Positions 1 through 5,433 of a stretch of 6,101 nucleotides of DNA are shown here, in pieces. Position 1 is the first letter of the stretch; every line of letters starts with the position of its first letter. Below the pieces are notes generated by a model. The model saw only the letters and a list, made by a program, of their open reading frames with translations. It was not told the origin of the DNA and searched no databases. The DNA is from CAXRGH01 sp964230195 (GTDB taxonomy: Bacteria > Pseudomonadota > Gammaproteobacteria > Enterobacterales > Alteromonadaceae): NCBI GenBank assembly GCA_964230195.1, contig CAXRGH010000067.1:1-6101 (forward strand). The letters are read 5' to 3'. Made by a program: the position numbers and the translations under genes.

Positions 1-53
1 AAACAGGCCGACCAATACTGAACCCATGAAAAACTTTTATCTTAATAACGACT

Positions 54-72
54 GGTACATATTCGGTACATA
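54..72. repeat. short direct repeat GGTACATA x2
   Basis: GGTACATA occurs at 54-61 and again at 65-72, a period of 11 bp or about one helical turn. It lies beyond the 3' end of the tRNA gene in a stretch (1-127) where I see no gene. It could be a pair of protein-binding half sites or chance. Confidence 0.4.
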
Positions 73-77
73 GAATT

Positions 78-94
78 AAAAAACAAGGGACTTG
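78..94 (-). terminator. possible weak terminator downstream of tRNA-Pro
   Basis: Read on the minus strand, CAAG-TCC-CTTG is followed at once by six T residues (the A run at 78-83 on the plus strand). The stem is only 4 bp, so this is a weak intrinsic terminator at best. Its place, 34 to 50 bases past the encoded CCA end of the tRNA, is suitable. Confidence 0.35.
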
Positions 95-127
95 ATAGTG
101 AATACAAACCTACGGGGCTAGGAAAGT

Positions 128-204
128 TGGTCGGTGTGAGAGGATTTGAACCTCCGACCCCTGACACCCCATGACAGTGCGCTACCAGGCTGCGCTACAC
201 ACCG
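128..204 (-). tRNA. tRNA-Pro, anticodon GGG
   Basis: This 77-nt proline tRNA reads CCC/CCU codons. The acceptor stem pairs CGGTGTG (204-198) with CACACCG (138-132). A73 and an encoded CCA follow at 131-128. C1-G72 with A73 is the proline identity end in bacteria. The D-arm is GCGC/GCGC and the T-arm is GGAGG-TTCAAAT-CCTCT. The anticodon loop is ATGGGGT, with GGG at 170-168. The anticodon stem CTGTC/GTCAG carries a U-U mismatch at its fourth pair, as E. coli proL (GGG) does, so it is a family trait and not decay. It lies 105 bp after dcd on the same strand and could receive read-through from it, but it also has its own candidate promoter. Confidence 0.97.
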
Positions 205-216
205 ACCGAGACCTGT

Positions 217-244
217 AGAATAACCAATACCAGAAATAATGCAA
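217..244 (-). promoter_or_regulatory. candidate promoter of tRNA-Pro
   Basis: On the minus strand a -10-like TATTCT (222-217) lies 16 bp after a weak -35-like TTGCAT (244-239). The -10 ends 12 bases before the tRNA 5' end, which would give a very short leader, as is common for tRNA genes. The -35 match is poor (3 of 6), so the call rests mainly on position. Confidence 0.4.
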
Positions 245-309
245 CGCCTTAGGTTTAAATTCCTTGCTAACTGCGCACAGATTAAACAATTTTTAGCGTT
301 ACTGAATAT

Positions 310-909
310 TTATTGTTGATTTGTAGGACCATCAGCATCAATACGGCTTGCAATTGCACCGTCTTGGCCACGGTATTTAGCGTCCGTTCTTGCGTTATAG
401 GGTTTTTCCGCGTAATCCGACAACACCTCAAAGCTTAGAGCCCCTATTTTCATCTTGGGTTTAAGTCCTAACGGCAGCTTCCCACTGTTGAAGAACTCCA
501 AAACAATGTTTCCTGACCAACCGGGATCAATGCGGTGGGCCGTTACATGCACCATCAACCCCAATCGAGCCAGTGATGAACGGCCATCAAGCCAACCCAC
601 AATATTTGCTGGAAGCGTAACAGATTCATGGGTGATGGCTAATGCTAGCTCTCCAGGATGAAGGATAAAGGTTTTATCATTCGCAATTTCAATTTCATCA
701 CTCATCACTGAATTCAGGGCAGCCTGAACTTCAGGTTTAGGACCGCTAAGATCAATGTAAGGGGCTTGGTGGGCTTCAAAAACACGAAACTTGTTTCCCA
801 AACGCATATCTACCGTAACACCGCTGACCATGTCTTCACTCGGTGCTGGTGAAATCTCAATTTTTCCCTCAGCGATGTAGGCCTTAATATCCTTGTCACA
901 CAGTCTCAT
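310..909 (-). CDS. dcd: dCTP deaminase (Dcd)
   Basis: This cytosolic enzyme deaminates dCTP to dUTP, the main route to dUMP and thymidylate in enteric-type bacteria. The 199-aa product aligns end to end with E. coli Dcd (193 aa), with a few extra C-terminal residues (ADGPTNQQ). Catalytic features are intact: GRSSLARLG (109-117) with S111 and R115, HRIDPGWSG (125-133) with R126, and the general base E138 in VLEFFNSGK. The C-terminal PYNARTDAKYRGQDGA segment (170-185) matches the flexible tail that closes over the triphosphate in this trimeric dUTPase-like family. The ATG at 909 is preceded by AAGGGGA about 8 bases upstream, and the N-terminus MRLCD is the family's usual one, so the start is firm. 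It faces away from metG. Confidence 0.98.
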   Translation of the reverse strand: MRLCDKDIKAYIAEGKIEISPAPSEDMVSGVTVDMRLGNKFRVFEAHQAPYIDLSGPKPEVQAALNSVMSDEIEIANDKTFILHPGELALAITHESVTLPANIVGWLDGRSSLARLGLMVHVTAHRIDPGWSGNIVLEFFNSGKLPLGLKPKMKIGALSFEVLSDYAEKPYNARTDAKYRGQDGAIASRIDADGPTNQQ

Positions 910-937
910 GAATTTCCCCTTTAAATGAATTCACAGC

Positions 938-966
938 ATTATTCACGGAGCGGGTACGATATTCAA
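938..966 (-). promoter_or_regulatory. dcd promoter (sigma70-type)
   Basis: On the minus strand TTGAAT (966-961) and AATAAT (943-938) match the -35 and -10 consensus at 4 and 5 of 6 positions, with the ideal 17-bp spacer. This predicts a start near 931 and a leader of about 20 bases that contains the dcd ribosome binding site. It is the best promoter match in the 208-bp gap between dcd and metG. Confidence 0.6.
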
Positions 967-996
967 TTACTTTATTGACTTGCTTAGCAGAATATC
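958..996. repeat. 7-bp inverted repeat over the dcd -35 region
   Basis: GATATTC (958-964) and GAATATC (990-996) are perfect inverted copies 25 bp apart. The left arm overlaps the proposed dcd -35 box (961-966). This could be a split operator for dcd or for the divergent metG, or chance in AT-rich DNA. Confidence 0.35.
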
Positions 997-1117
997 ACTG
1001 GTTCAGACGATTTCTTCTCTGTGTTCTGTATTGTCTTTGATATTAGTCGGTGCAATATGCGATGAGTTGAAGTAAAATCCTCGCCAATATTTTATATCGT
1101 GAGTTAGTGAAATCCTT

Positions 1118-3154
1118 ATGGCATCAGAGCAACGTCAAATTTTGGTTACCAGCGCGCTTCCATACGCGAATGGCTCCATCCACCTTGGACACCTTTTAGA
1201 ACATATACAAACCGATGTGTGGACTCGTTTCCAACGCATGCGAGGACATCAGTGTTACAGTGTATGCGCTGATGATGCCCACGGTACGCCTGTTATGTTG
1301 AAGGCTCAGGAATTGGGGATCACACCTGAAGAGATGGTGGCTCGTACGCGAGAGGAGCATCACCAAGATTTGATTGATTTTGGTATTTCATATGACAACT
1401 ATTATGTTACCCACTCCCCAGAGAATCGTGAGCTGTCAGAACTCATCTACAACCGGTTAAATAGCGCTGGTTACATCAGCAAGCGCACCATCAACCAACT
1501 CTACGATCCAGAAAAAGGTATGTTCTTGCCGGATCGTTTTGTGAAAGGTACCTGCCCGAAATGTGGTGCTGAAGATCAATACGGCGATAGCTGTGACGTT
1601 TGTAGTGCAACCTATAGTCCAGCAGAGATGATCAATCCACGCTCTGCAGTGTCTGGTGCCACCCCGATTTTGAAAGACTCAGAACACTTTTTCTTTGACT
1701 TGCCTCAGTTCGAAAGCATGCTTCAAAACTGGCTGCAAAGTGGTGCTATCCAACAAGAGATGGCAAACAAGCTGCAAGAGTGGTTTGAGTCAGGTTTGCA
1801 GCAGTGGGACATCAGCCGTGATGCACCATATTTTGGGTTTGAGATCCCTGATGCCCCAGGTAAATATTTCTACGTTTGGGTAGATGCGCCTGTGGGCTAC
1901 ATGGCAAGTTTTAAAAACTTCTGTGATAACAACAATGTTGACTTTGATAGTTTCTGGAAGGCTGATTCAACGGCAGAGCTCTATCACTTTATTGGTAAGG
2001 ATATTACTTACTTCCACTGCCTATTCTGGCCAGCCATGTTAGAAGGTGCAGGATTCCGTAAACCAACGGGTATCAATGTTCACGGTTTTGTGACCGTTAA
2101 TGGTGCCAAGATGTCAAAGTCTAAGGGCACGTTCATCAAGGCACGTACCTATCTTGAGCATTTAAATCCTGAGTATTTGCGTTATTACTTTGCATCAAAA
2201 CTCAGCGAAAGTGTCACCGACATTGATCTCAATTTTGAAGATTTTGGTCAGAAGGTGAATTCTGACCTTGTGGGTAAAGTTGTCAATATTGCCAGCCGTT
2301 GCGCAAGCTTTATTACCAAACGTTTTGACGGAAAATTGGTGGCGGCATATCAAGATGAAGAACAACTTGCCTTAATTAATGAATTCCAATCTGCCTCTGA
2401 GTCAATTGCTCAGAATATTGAAAATCGCCGTTACAATCGTGCTATTAAAGACATCATGACCCTGGCAGACAAAGCAAACCAATACATTGATGCAAAAGCA
2501 CCTTGGGTTTCTATCAAAGATGAAAGCCTGTGGACACAAACCCATGAAGTCTGCTCATTAGGTATCAACCTATTCCGCATTTTGGTGACTTACTTGAAGC
2601 CAGTACTACCGACCATGGCGGAGCAGGCAGAGGCCTTCTTTAACGATACGCTAACATGGGATAGCGCACAAAGCGTCTTATGCGACCACGAAATCAATAA
2701 ATTTAAGCCGCTTATGCAGCGAGTAGATATGGACAAAGTTGAAAAAATGGTAGAAGCATCAAAAGAAAACTTGGAAGCGACAGTGGCATTAGATCCTAAT
2801 AGTCCACTTGCCAAAGATCCTATTGGAGAAACCATCAGTTTTGATGATTTTGCAAAAGTTGACTTACGTATTGCAAAAATTGTCTCCGCTGAGCATGTTG
2901 AAAAAGCGGACAAATTGCTCAAACTGCAACTCGATTTAGGCGGCGAAACACGCCAAGTGTTTGCAGGCATTAAATCGGCTTACCAGCCAGAACAACTCGA
3001 AGGCAAGCTAACGGTCATGGTTGCTAATTTAGCACCTCGTAAGATGCGATTTGGGATGTCTGAGGGCATGGTGCTTGCAGCAGGTCCAGGCGGTGATGAA
3101 TTATGGATTTTAGAGCCACACGAAGGTGCTCAACCCGGTATGAAGGTCAAATAA
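1118..3154 (+). CDS. metG: methionyl-tRNA synthetase (MetG)
   Basis: This cytosolic class I synthetase charges tRNA-Met and initiator tRNA with methionine. At 678 aa it is nearly the length of E. coli MetG (677) and collinear with it. The Rossmann core has ALPYANGS (13-20) and the HIGH-type motif HLGH (22-25). The zinc knuckle has C146, C149, C159 and C162 (CPKC...CDVC). The methionine pocket segment YVWVDAPVGY (252-261) includes W254 and Y261. KMSKS is at 331-335. A helical anticodon-binding domain follows. Residues 575-678, starting FDDFAKVDLR, form the EMAP-II/Trbp111-like OB fold used for dimerisation and tRNA binding. The ATG at 1118 gives the expected N-terminus, though only a weak AGTGA precedes it as a ribosome binding site. 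I found no convincing -10/-35 pair for it. The gene is monocistronic, closed by tandem hairpins. Confidence 0.98.
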   Translation: MASEQRQILVTSALPYANGSIHLGHLLEHIQTDVWTRFQRMRGHQCYSVCADDAHGTPVMLKAQELGITPEEMVARTREEHHQDLIDFGISYDNYYVTHSPENRELSELIYNRLNSAGYISKRTINQLYDPEKGMFLPDRFVKGTCPKCGAEDQYGDSCDVCSATYSPAEMINPRSAVSGATPILKDSEHFFFDLPQFESMLQNWLQSGAIQQEMANKLQEWFESGLQQWDISRDAPYFGFEIPDAPGKYFYVWVDAPVGYMASFKNFCDNNNVDFDSFWKADSTAELYHFIGKDITYFHCLFWPAMLEGAGFRKPTGINVHGFVTVNGAKMSKSKGTFIKARTYLEHLNPEYLRYYFASKLSESVTDIDLNFEDFGQKVNSDLVGKVVNIASRCASFITKRFDGKLVAAYQDEEQLALINEFQSASESIAQNIENRRYNRAIKDIMTLADKANQYIDAKAPWVSIKDESLWTQTHEVCSLGINLFRILVTYLKPVLPTMAEQAEAFFNDTLTWDSAQSVLCDHEINKFKPLMQRVDMDKVEKMVEASKENLEATVALDPNSPLAKDPIGETISFDDFAKVDLRIAKIVSAEHVEKADKLLKLQLDLGGETRQVFAGIKSAYQPEQLEGKLTVMVANLAPRKMRFGMSEGMVLAAGPGGDELWILEPHEGAQPGMKVK

Positions 3155-3169
3155 CCGCCATGGCCAACT

Positions 3170-3190
3170 AAAGAGCCCCTGAGGTTCTTT
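3170..3190 (+). terminator. first hairpin after metG
   Basis: AAAGAGCC (3170-3177) pairs with GGTTCTTT (3183-3190) through 8 pairs including one G-U, with a CCTGA loop. It begins 15 bases after the metG stop. The tail is only partly T-rich, so it probably acts together with the stronger hairpin that follows. Confidence 0.5.
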
Positions 3191-3205
3191 ATTGAGAACA
3201 CCCAT

Positions 3206-3243
3206 AAAAAATCCACCACTCTTTTCGGAGTTGGTGGATTTTT
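3206..3243 (+). terminator. main metG intrinsic terminator
   Basis: AAAAATCCACCACTC (3206-3220/3221) pairs with GAGTTGGTGGATTTTT (3228-3243) around a TTTTCG loop, giving a 15-bp stem with one bulged base. The T run at 3239-3243 follows the GC part of the stem. The A run on the other side would also let it work in the reverse direction. Confidence 0.88.
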
Positions 3244-3298
3244 ACTTTATACCGCGACTGTTCTAAGACCCCAACAATCGCTAGCAAATTTTAAAAAG

Positions 3299-3337
3299 CC
3301 GCCTAGGCCTACAGGAGGTGGAGTAAACACTAGGCGG
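3299..3337 (+). repeat. hairpin with AGGAGGTGGAG loop
   Basis: CCGCCTAG (3299-3306) and CTAGGCGG (3330-3337) form a perfect GC-rich 8-bp stem around a 23-base loop. The loop contains AGGAGGTGGAG (3313-3323), both a Shine-Dalgarno-like run and two GGA triplets. Further GGA triplets lie at 3336-3338 and 3343-3345. A single-stranded GGA in a hairpin loop is the typical contact of CsrA/RsmA proteins, so a structured RNA is possible, but no promoter or terminator for one is visible. Confidence 0.55.
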
Positions 3338-3346
3338 AACTAGGAT

Positions 3347-3381
3347 GATAACCGTGTTATCTCGTCGTTAGATAAGTTATC
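3347..3381 (+). repeat. second hairpin, bulged two-part stem
   Basis: GATAAC (3347-3352) pairs with GTTATC (3376-3381), and inside it TTATCT (3357-3362) pairs with AGATAA (3370-3375). A CGTG bulge lies on the left side, with a 7-base loop CGTCGTT. Twelve pairs in two perfect blocks, nine bases after the preceding hairpin, suggest a folded transcript more than a protein-binding site. No T run follows, so it is not a terminator. Confidence 0.5.
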
Positions 3382-3426
3382 GGCACACAGATGAATTTGA
3401 TTAATTTTTAACCAACGCAAATATTC

Positions 3427-3478
3427 AAATCTAATTAAGTGACTGAACAGTCATTGAAAAATCCTAATATTTAGATTT
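3427..3478. repeat. inverted repeat AAATCTAA / TTAGATTT
   Basis: AAATCTAA (3427-3434) and TTAGATTT (3471-3478) are perfect 8-bp inverted copies. They enclose, off-centre, the 14-bp palindrome at 3440-3453. It may be part of a regulatory region or chance in AT-rich sequence. Confidence 0.4.
3440..3453. promoter_or_regulatory. operator-like palindrome TGACTG-AA-CAGTCA
   Basis: Two perfect 6-bp arms sit around a 2-bp centre. The form resembles operators bound by TetR-family dimers. It does not fit a LexA box, which needs CTGT-N8-ACAG. It lies about 235 bp upstream of the chemoreceptor start and no TetR-type regulator is encoded in the window, so its target and protein are unknown. Confidence 0.45.
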
Positions 3479-3577
3479 CATTATGTTATCTGCAGTAAAG
3501 AATGACGGAAATAGCACGAACAACGCCAACAACAATTACCCCCAACCAAACACCTGAGTATTGTTAGTAAAAAACAT

Positions 3578-3588
3578 ATACATTGTAT
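3578..3588. promoter_or_regulatory. palindrome ATACA-T-TGTAT just upstream of the -35 box
   Basis: Perfect 5-bp arms flank a single central base, ending five bases before the proposed -35 hexamer of the chemoreceptor promoter. That is a position where activators usually bind. I see no NarL/NarP 7-2-7 pattern or FNR-type TTGAT-N4-ATCAA in the promoter region. Confidence 0.4.
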
Positions 3589-3593
3589 GGTTT

Positions 3594-3622
3594 TTGTAAA
3601 CTTTGTGGGTTTTATGTACAAT
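3594..3622 (+). promoter_or_regulatory. candidate promoter of the chemoreceptor gene
   Basis: TTGTAA (3594-3599) and TACAAT (3617-3622) match -35 and -10 at 4 and 5 of 6, with a 17-bp spacer. The start would be near 3629, leaving a leader of about 60 bases. I saw no clear flagellar sigma28 promoter (TAAA-N15-GCCGATAA type) or sigma54 site, so the gene is probably not under the usual motility sigma factors. Confidence 0.6.
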
Positions 3623-3638
3623 GCGCGTCCGTGAAAAT

Positions 3639-3663
3639 TGAACTTGTCTGTTGAATAAGTTCA
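3639..3663 (+). repeat. leader hairpin upstream of the chemoreceptor RBS
   Basis: TGAACTT (3639-3645) and AAGTTCA (3657-3663) form a perfect 7-bp inverted repeat, 8 bp with a closing U-G pair, around an 11-base spacer. It lies between the predicted transcription start and the GGGG ribosome binding site at 3675-3678. It could be an operator or an RNA hairpin affecting translation. Confidence 0.45.
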
Positions 3664-3687
3664 GCATGTTAATTGGGGTTGTATAAC

Positions 3688-4791
3688 ATGATAAAAAACA
3701 CGCATGGAAATCTGCAAGTCATCGTTCCAAGATGCACTGGTATTTCACTATTCGTCGGGTCGCTGCTGACATTAATCAATCAATGGTCAGCCATTGTGGG
3801 TGAAGACGAGCTTCATGTGGCAAGTGCCCTATTTACCTACCTTGTTCCGTTTCTAGTATCCTTGTTTAGCAGCCTCATGAGTGAGCAAAGCATGAAACAT
3901 GAACGTCACCTCCATGGGGAAGAAACGGCAAAGCTAGAACAATCCGCGGGCGAGACAAACGAAGTAATTGATATCGTCAAAACCAAAACACACACGCTCA
4001 TCAATAATGCACAAAAGGTGAACAATGCATCTCATCAAAAAGTCCACTATGTGACCAATATTGTTGATGCCATGAGCCGCTCAATTGAACAACATGACCA
4101 TATTTGCAATGATCTCTCACAATCAACGGCACGCATGGAAACGGTTTCTACAAACATCACAGACATTGCTAATCATACTCAGGTGTTACTCCATCATATT
4201 GAGTCAAACGTGGAGCATACGCTTAAGCTAGAACAACAAGTCCATACCTTTTTAGGTCAATTTGATCAGGTGCTGCAATTATCCGATGCCATCAGCAAGC
4301 TCTCCGAACAAATCAACCTATTGGCCTTGAATGCCTCTATTGAGGCCGCGCGTGCAGGTGAACATGGCAGGGGATTCGCGGTAGTAGCGCAAGAAGTGAA
4401 AGAGCTCGCAAACTCCTCAAAAGATAGCGCAGAAGCAATAGAAAGCATTTGTAAGGCATTGAATCAGCAACAGCAGGTTATTTCCTCTGGCTTTAATAAC
4501 CTAGCAACGGAGCTGAGAAACTCGCTATCAGGTAGCACACAGGGGCAAGACAACCTCAATCAGCAACTCACCAATACCAAACACTTTCTTGATACTATCA
4601 ATCAGAGCATCAGTGACGTGCAAGCCAATAGCGATGCTTCATCCAAAGCCTTTAAAGAACTTTTACTAAAAATATCTGAAATGGAAGTAGATGCTCAGAA
4701 AGCCATTAAAGGCTCCTCTGAAAATATTGGTATCGGTCAAACGATTATTGAGTCTCTAACCGCAGTGAAAAAGGAAGTCAAAGCTCAGTGA
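3688..4791 (+). CDS. methyl-accepting chemotaxis protein with NrtS-like two-helix membrane domain
   Basis: This 367-aa membrane chemoreceptor should signal to the CheA/CheW array. Residues 16-37 and about 46-66 are membrane helices. The pattern VGSLLTLINQ (23-32) followed by TYLVPFLVS (50-58) resembles, from memory, the small nitrate/nitrite transporter NrtS (VGTxLxxIN ... LTYLVPYxVS). The helices are joined by only about 10 residues, so there is no periplasmic sensor domain, and no HAMP is recognisable. A His-bearing linker (KHERHLHGEE, 70-79) leads into a long coiled coil. The tip EQINLLALNASIEAARAGEHGRGFAVVAQEVKELA (208-241, split here only by numbering) is the conserved MCP hairpin, with the turn near E225. 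The two arms are about equal in length. There is no C-terminal NWETF-type CheR tether. ATG 3688 is chosen because GGGG lies 9 bases upstream; an in-frame TTG at 3673 is less likely. The MCP role is certain, the nitrate/nitrite link is inference. Confidence 0.93.
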   Translation: MIKNTHGNLQVIVPRCTGISLFVGSLLTLINQWSAIVGEDELHVASALFTYLVPFLVSLFSSLMSEQSMKHERHLHGEETAKLEQSAGETNEVIDIVKTKTHTLINNAQKVNNASHQKVHYVTNIVDAMSRSIEQHDHICNDLSQSTARMETVSTNITDIANHTQVLLHHIESNVEHTLKLEQQVHTFLGQFDQVLQLSDAISKLSEQINLLALNASIEAARAGEHGRGFAVVAQEVKELANSSKDSAEAIESICKALNQQQQVISSGFNNLATELRNSLSGSTQGQDNLNQQLTNTKHFLDTINQSISDVQANSDASSKAFKELLLKISEMEVDAQKAIKGSSENIGIGQTIIESLTAVKKEVKAQ

Positions 4792-4872
4792 CTGAAGTGG
4801 AATTAGGGACTTAACGTATAACAACCCCATGGGCGTTTGATTAGTTTGTCATTGAACGGTGCGGGTGAAGAG

Positions 4873-5304
4873 CTAGACAGTCTCAAGCTTAAAATGATGA
4901 CTGGCTATATCAAACCCCTCTCTCAAGTAAAATTTGTGGGCTTTAAAACGCTGTACACTTGAGTCTAGGTGGATTTGGCCACAACCTTGGCCTCTCGCAT
5001 AGGCCTTTAGCCATTCCATTACATGGTTACCCACGCCAGTGCCACGGCAATGCTGGTTGGTAACAAAGTCATCCACATAGAGATGCTTGCCCCAAGCGAG
5101 TTTCTCCGAAATGACAAAACCAACCACCGCTAAAATACGGTCGCCAGACTGAGCGTAAGCCAACTGATAACCGTGGTCTAATTGGCGGATGATTTGCTGA
5201 TGAATCTCTTGATGATTAAACTGTGGACGCAGTTGCAATAACACGTCATAAATCGCCGCGTTTTCTGCCTCATTCGCCTCTGGCGCTAAAAGTTTAACTT
5301 CCAC
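4873..5304 (-). CDS. GNAT-family N-acetyltransferase
   Basis: The product should move an acetyl group from acetyl-CoA to an amine on an unknown substrate in the cytosol. It is a single GNAT domain of 143 aa. Motif A is CRGTGVGNHVMEWL, whose R-G-T-G-V-G (87-92) forms the pyrophosphate loop, preceded by the strand HLYVDDFVTNQ. Motif B includes HLDSSVQRFKAHKFYLREGF, with Y126 in the usual acid position. No start ATG exists in frame: a TGA stop abuts the TTG at 5316, so translation begins at that TTG or at GTG 5304. I choose the GTG because GGAG (5314-5311) lies 6 bases upstream of it; the TTG would add four residues. It converges on the chemoreceptor gene with an 81-bp gap and lies downstream of the Trx-MsrB gene, from which a hairpin separates it. 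The substrate is unknown. Confidence 0.88.
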   Translation of the reverse strand: MEVKLLAPEANEAENAAIYDVLLQLRPQFNHQEIHQQIIRQLDHGYQLAYAQSGDRILAVVGFVISEKLAWGKHLYVDDFVTNQHCRGTGVGNHVMEWLKAYARGQGCGQIHLDSSVQRFKAHKFYLREGFDIASHHFKLETV

Positions 5305-5338
5305 ACTGAACTCCAATCATCACCGCCGCCACGGACTC

Positions 5339-5350
5339 ACAATTAATTGT
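5339..5350. promoter_or_regulatory. perfect 12-bp palindrome upstream of the GNAT gene
   Basis: ACAATTAATTGT is its own reverse complement and lies 35 bp upstream of the GTG start, where a -10 region or operator would be expected. I found no clean -35/-10 pair around it, although a TTGACT lies further upstream on the minus strand. It could be an autoregulatory operator or chance. Confidence 0.35.
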
Positions 5351-5391
5351 TGAATAGTGACGAATTACTCAGTCAATGTCCAATGAATTTG

Positions 5392-5415
5392 GCAGAAAAA
5401 CCTCTATTTTTCTGC
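5392..5415 (-). terminator. hairpin after the Trx-MsrB gene
   Basis: GCAGAAAAA and TTTTTCTGC form a perfect 9-bp stem with a 6-base loop (TAGAGG on the minus strand), 18 bases past the stop codon. The stem is A/T-rich and no T run follows on the minus strand, so it may be a weak terminator or an mRNA 3'-end stabiliser. It separates this gene from the GNAT gene 88 bp further on. Confidence 0.55.
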
Positions 5416-5433
5416 TATTTCAGATAGTTAACG

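Larger units (their letters stand above)
3244..3577. other. gene-free stretch rich in inverted repeats
   Basis: No reading frame here has a credible start, ribosome binding site and length. The stretch holds two adjacent hairpins (3299-3337 and 3347-3381) and a palindrome (3440-3453) inside a wider inverted repeat (3427-3478). A strong-looking AGGAGGTG (3313-3320) precedes only an 8-codon frame that starts at 3345 and reads MITVLSRR. I recognise no known riboswitch or small RNA family. The stretch is too far upstream to belong to the chemoreceptor leader if the promoter proposed at 3594 is right. Confidence 0.5.

Noticed and set aside
1..14. Possible 3' end of a second tRNA on the plus strand (CAGGCCG-A-CCA)
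   Set aside because: The last bases fit a tRNA-Pro-like acceptor end, and CCGACCAA is an inverted copy of the tail of the tRNA at 128-204. But the preceding AAA does not fit a proline T-stem (CCTCT), and the rest is outside the window.
8..134. Attachment-site duplication of the tRNA-Pro 3' end
   Set aside because: The 8-bp match is inverted, not direct, and too short. No integrase gene is visible.
925..978. 17-codon ATG frame on the plus strand in the dcd-metG gap
   Set aside because: No ribosome binding site, and it overlaps the dcd promoter on the other strand.
1003..1018. MetJ (met box) site upstream of metG
   Set aside because: Only one partial AGACGTCT-like 8-mer is present, whereas MetJ needs tandem boxes. 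metG is not a usual member of that regulon as far as I know.
2590..2970. 126-codon open frame on the minus strand inside metG
   Set aside because: It lies wholly opposite a highly conserved metG region and its product resembles nothing. It is a shadow of the metG codons, as are the smaller frames opposite or within dcd, the chemoreceptor and the MsrB gene.
3486..3545. Tiny hydrophobic frame on the minus strand (19 codons from a TTG, reads like a short membrane peptide)
   Set aside because: Non-ATG start, no ribosome binding site, and a stop only a few codons upstream. No known small toxin is recognised in it.
4792..4872. Terminator between the convergent chemoreceptor and GNAT genes
   Set aside because: The only symmetry is around CCCATGGG, which cannot form a stable stem with a proper loop, and no T run follows.
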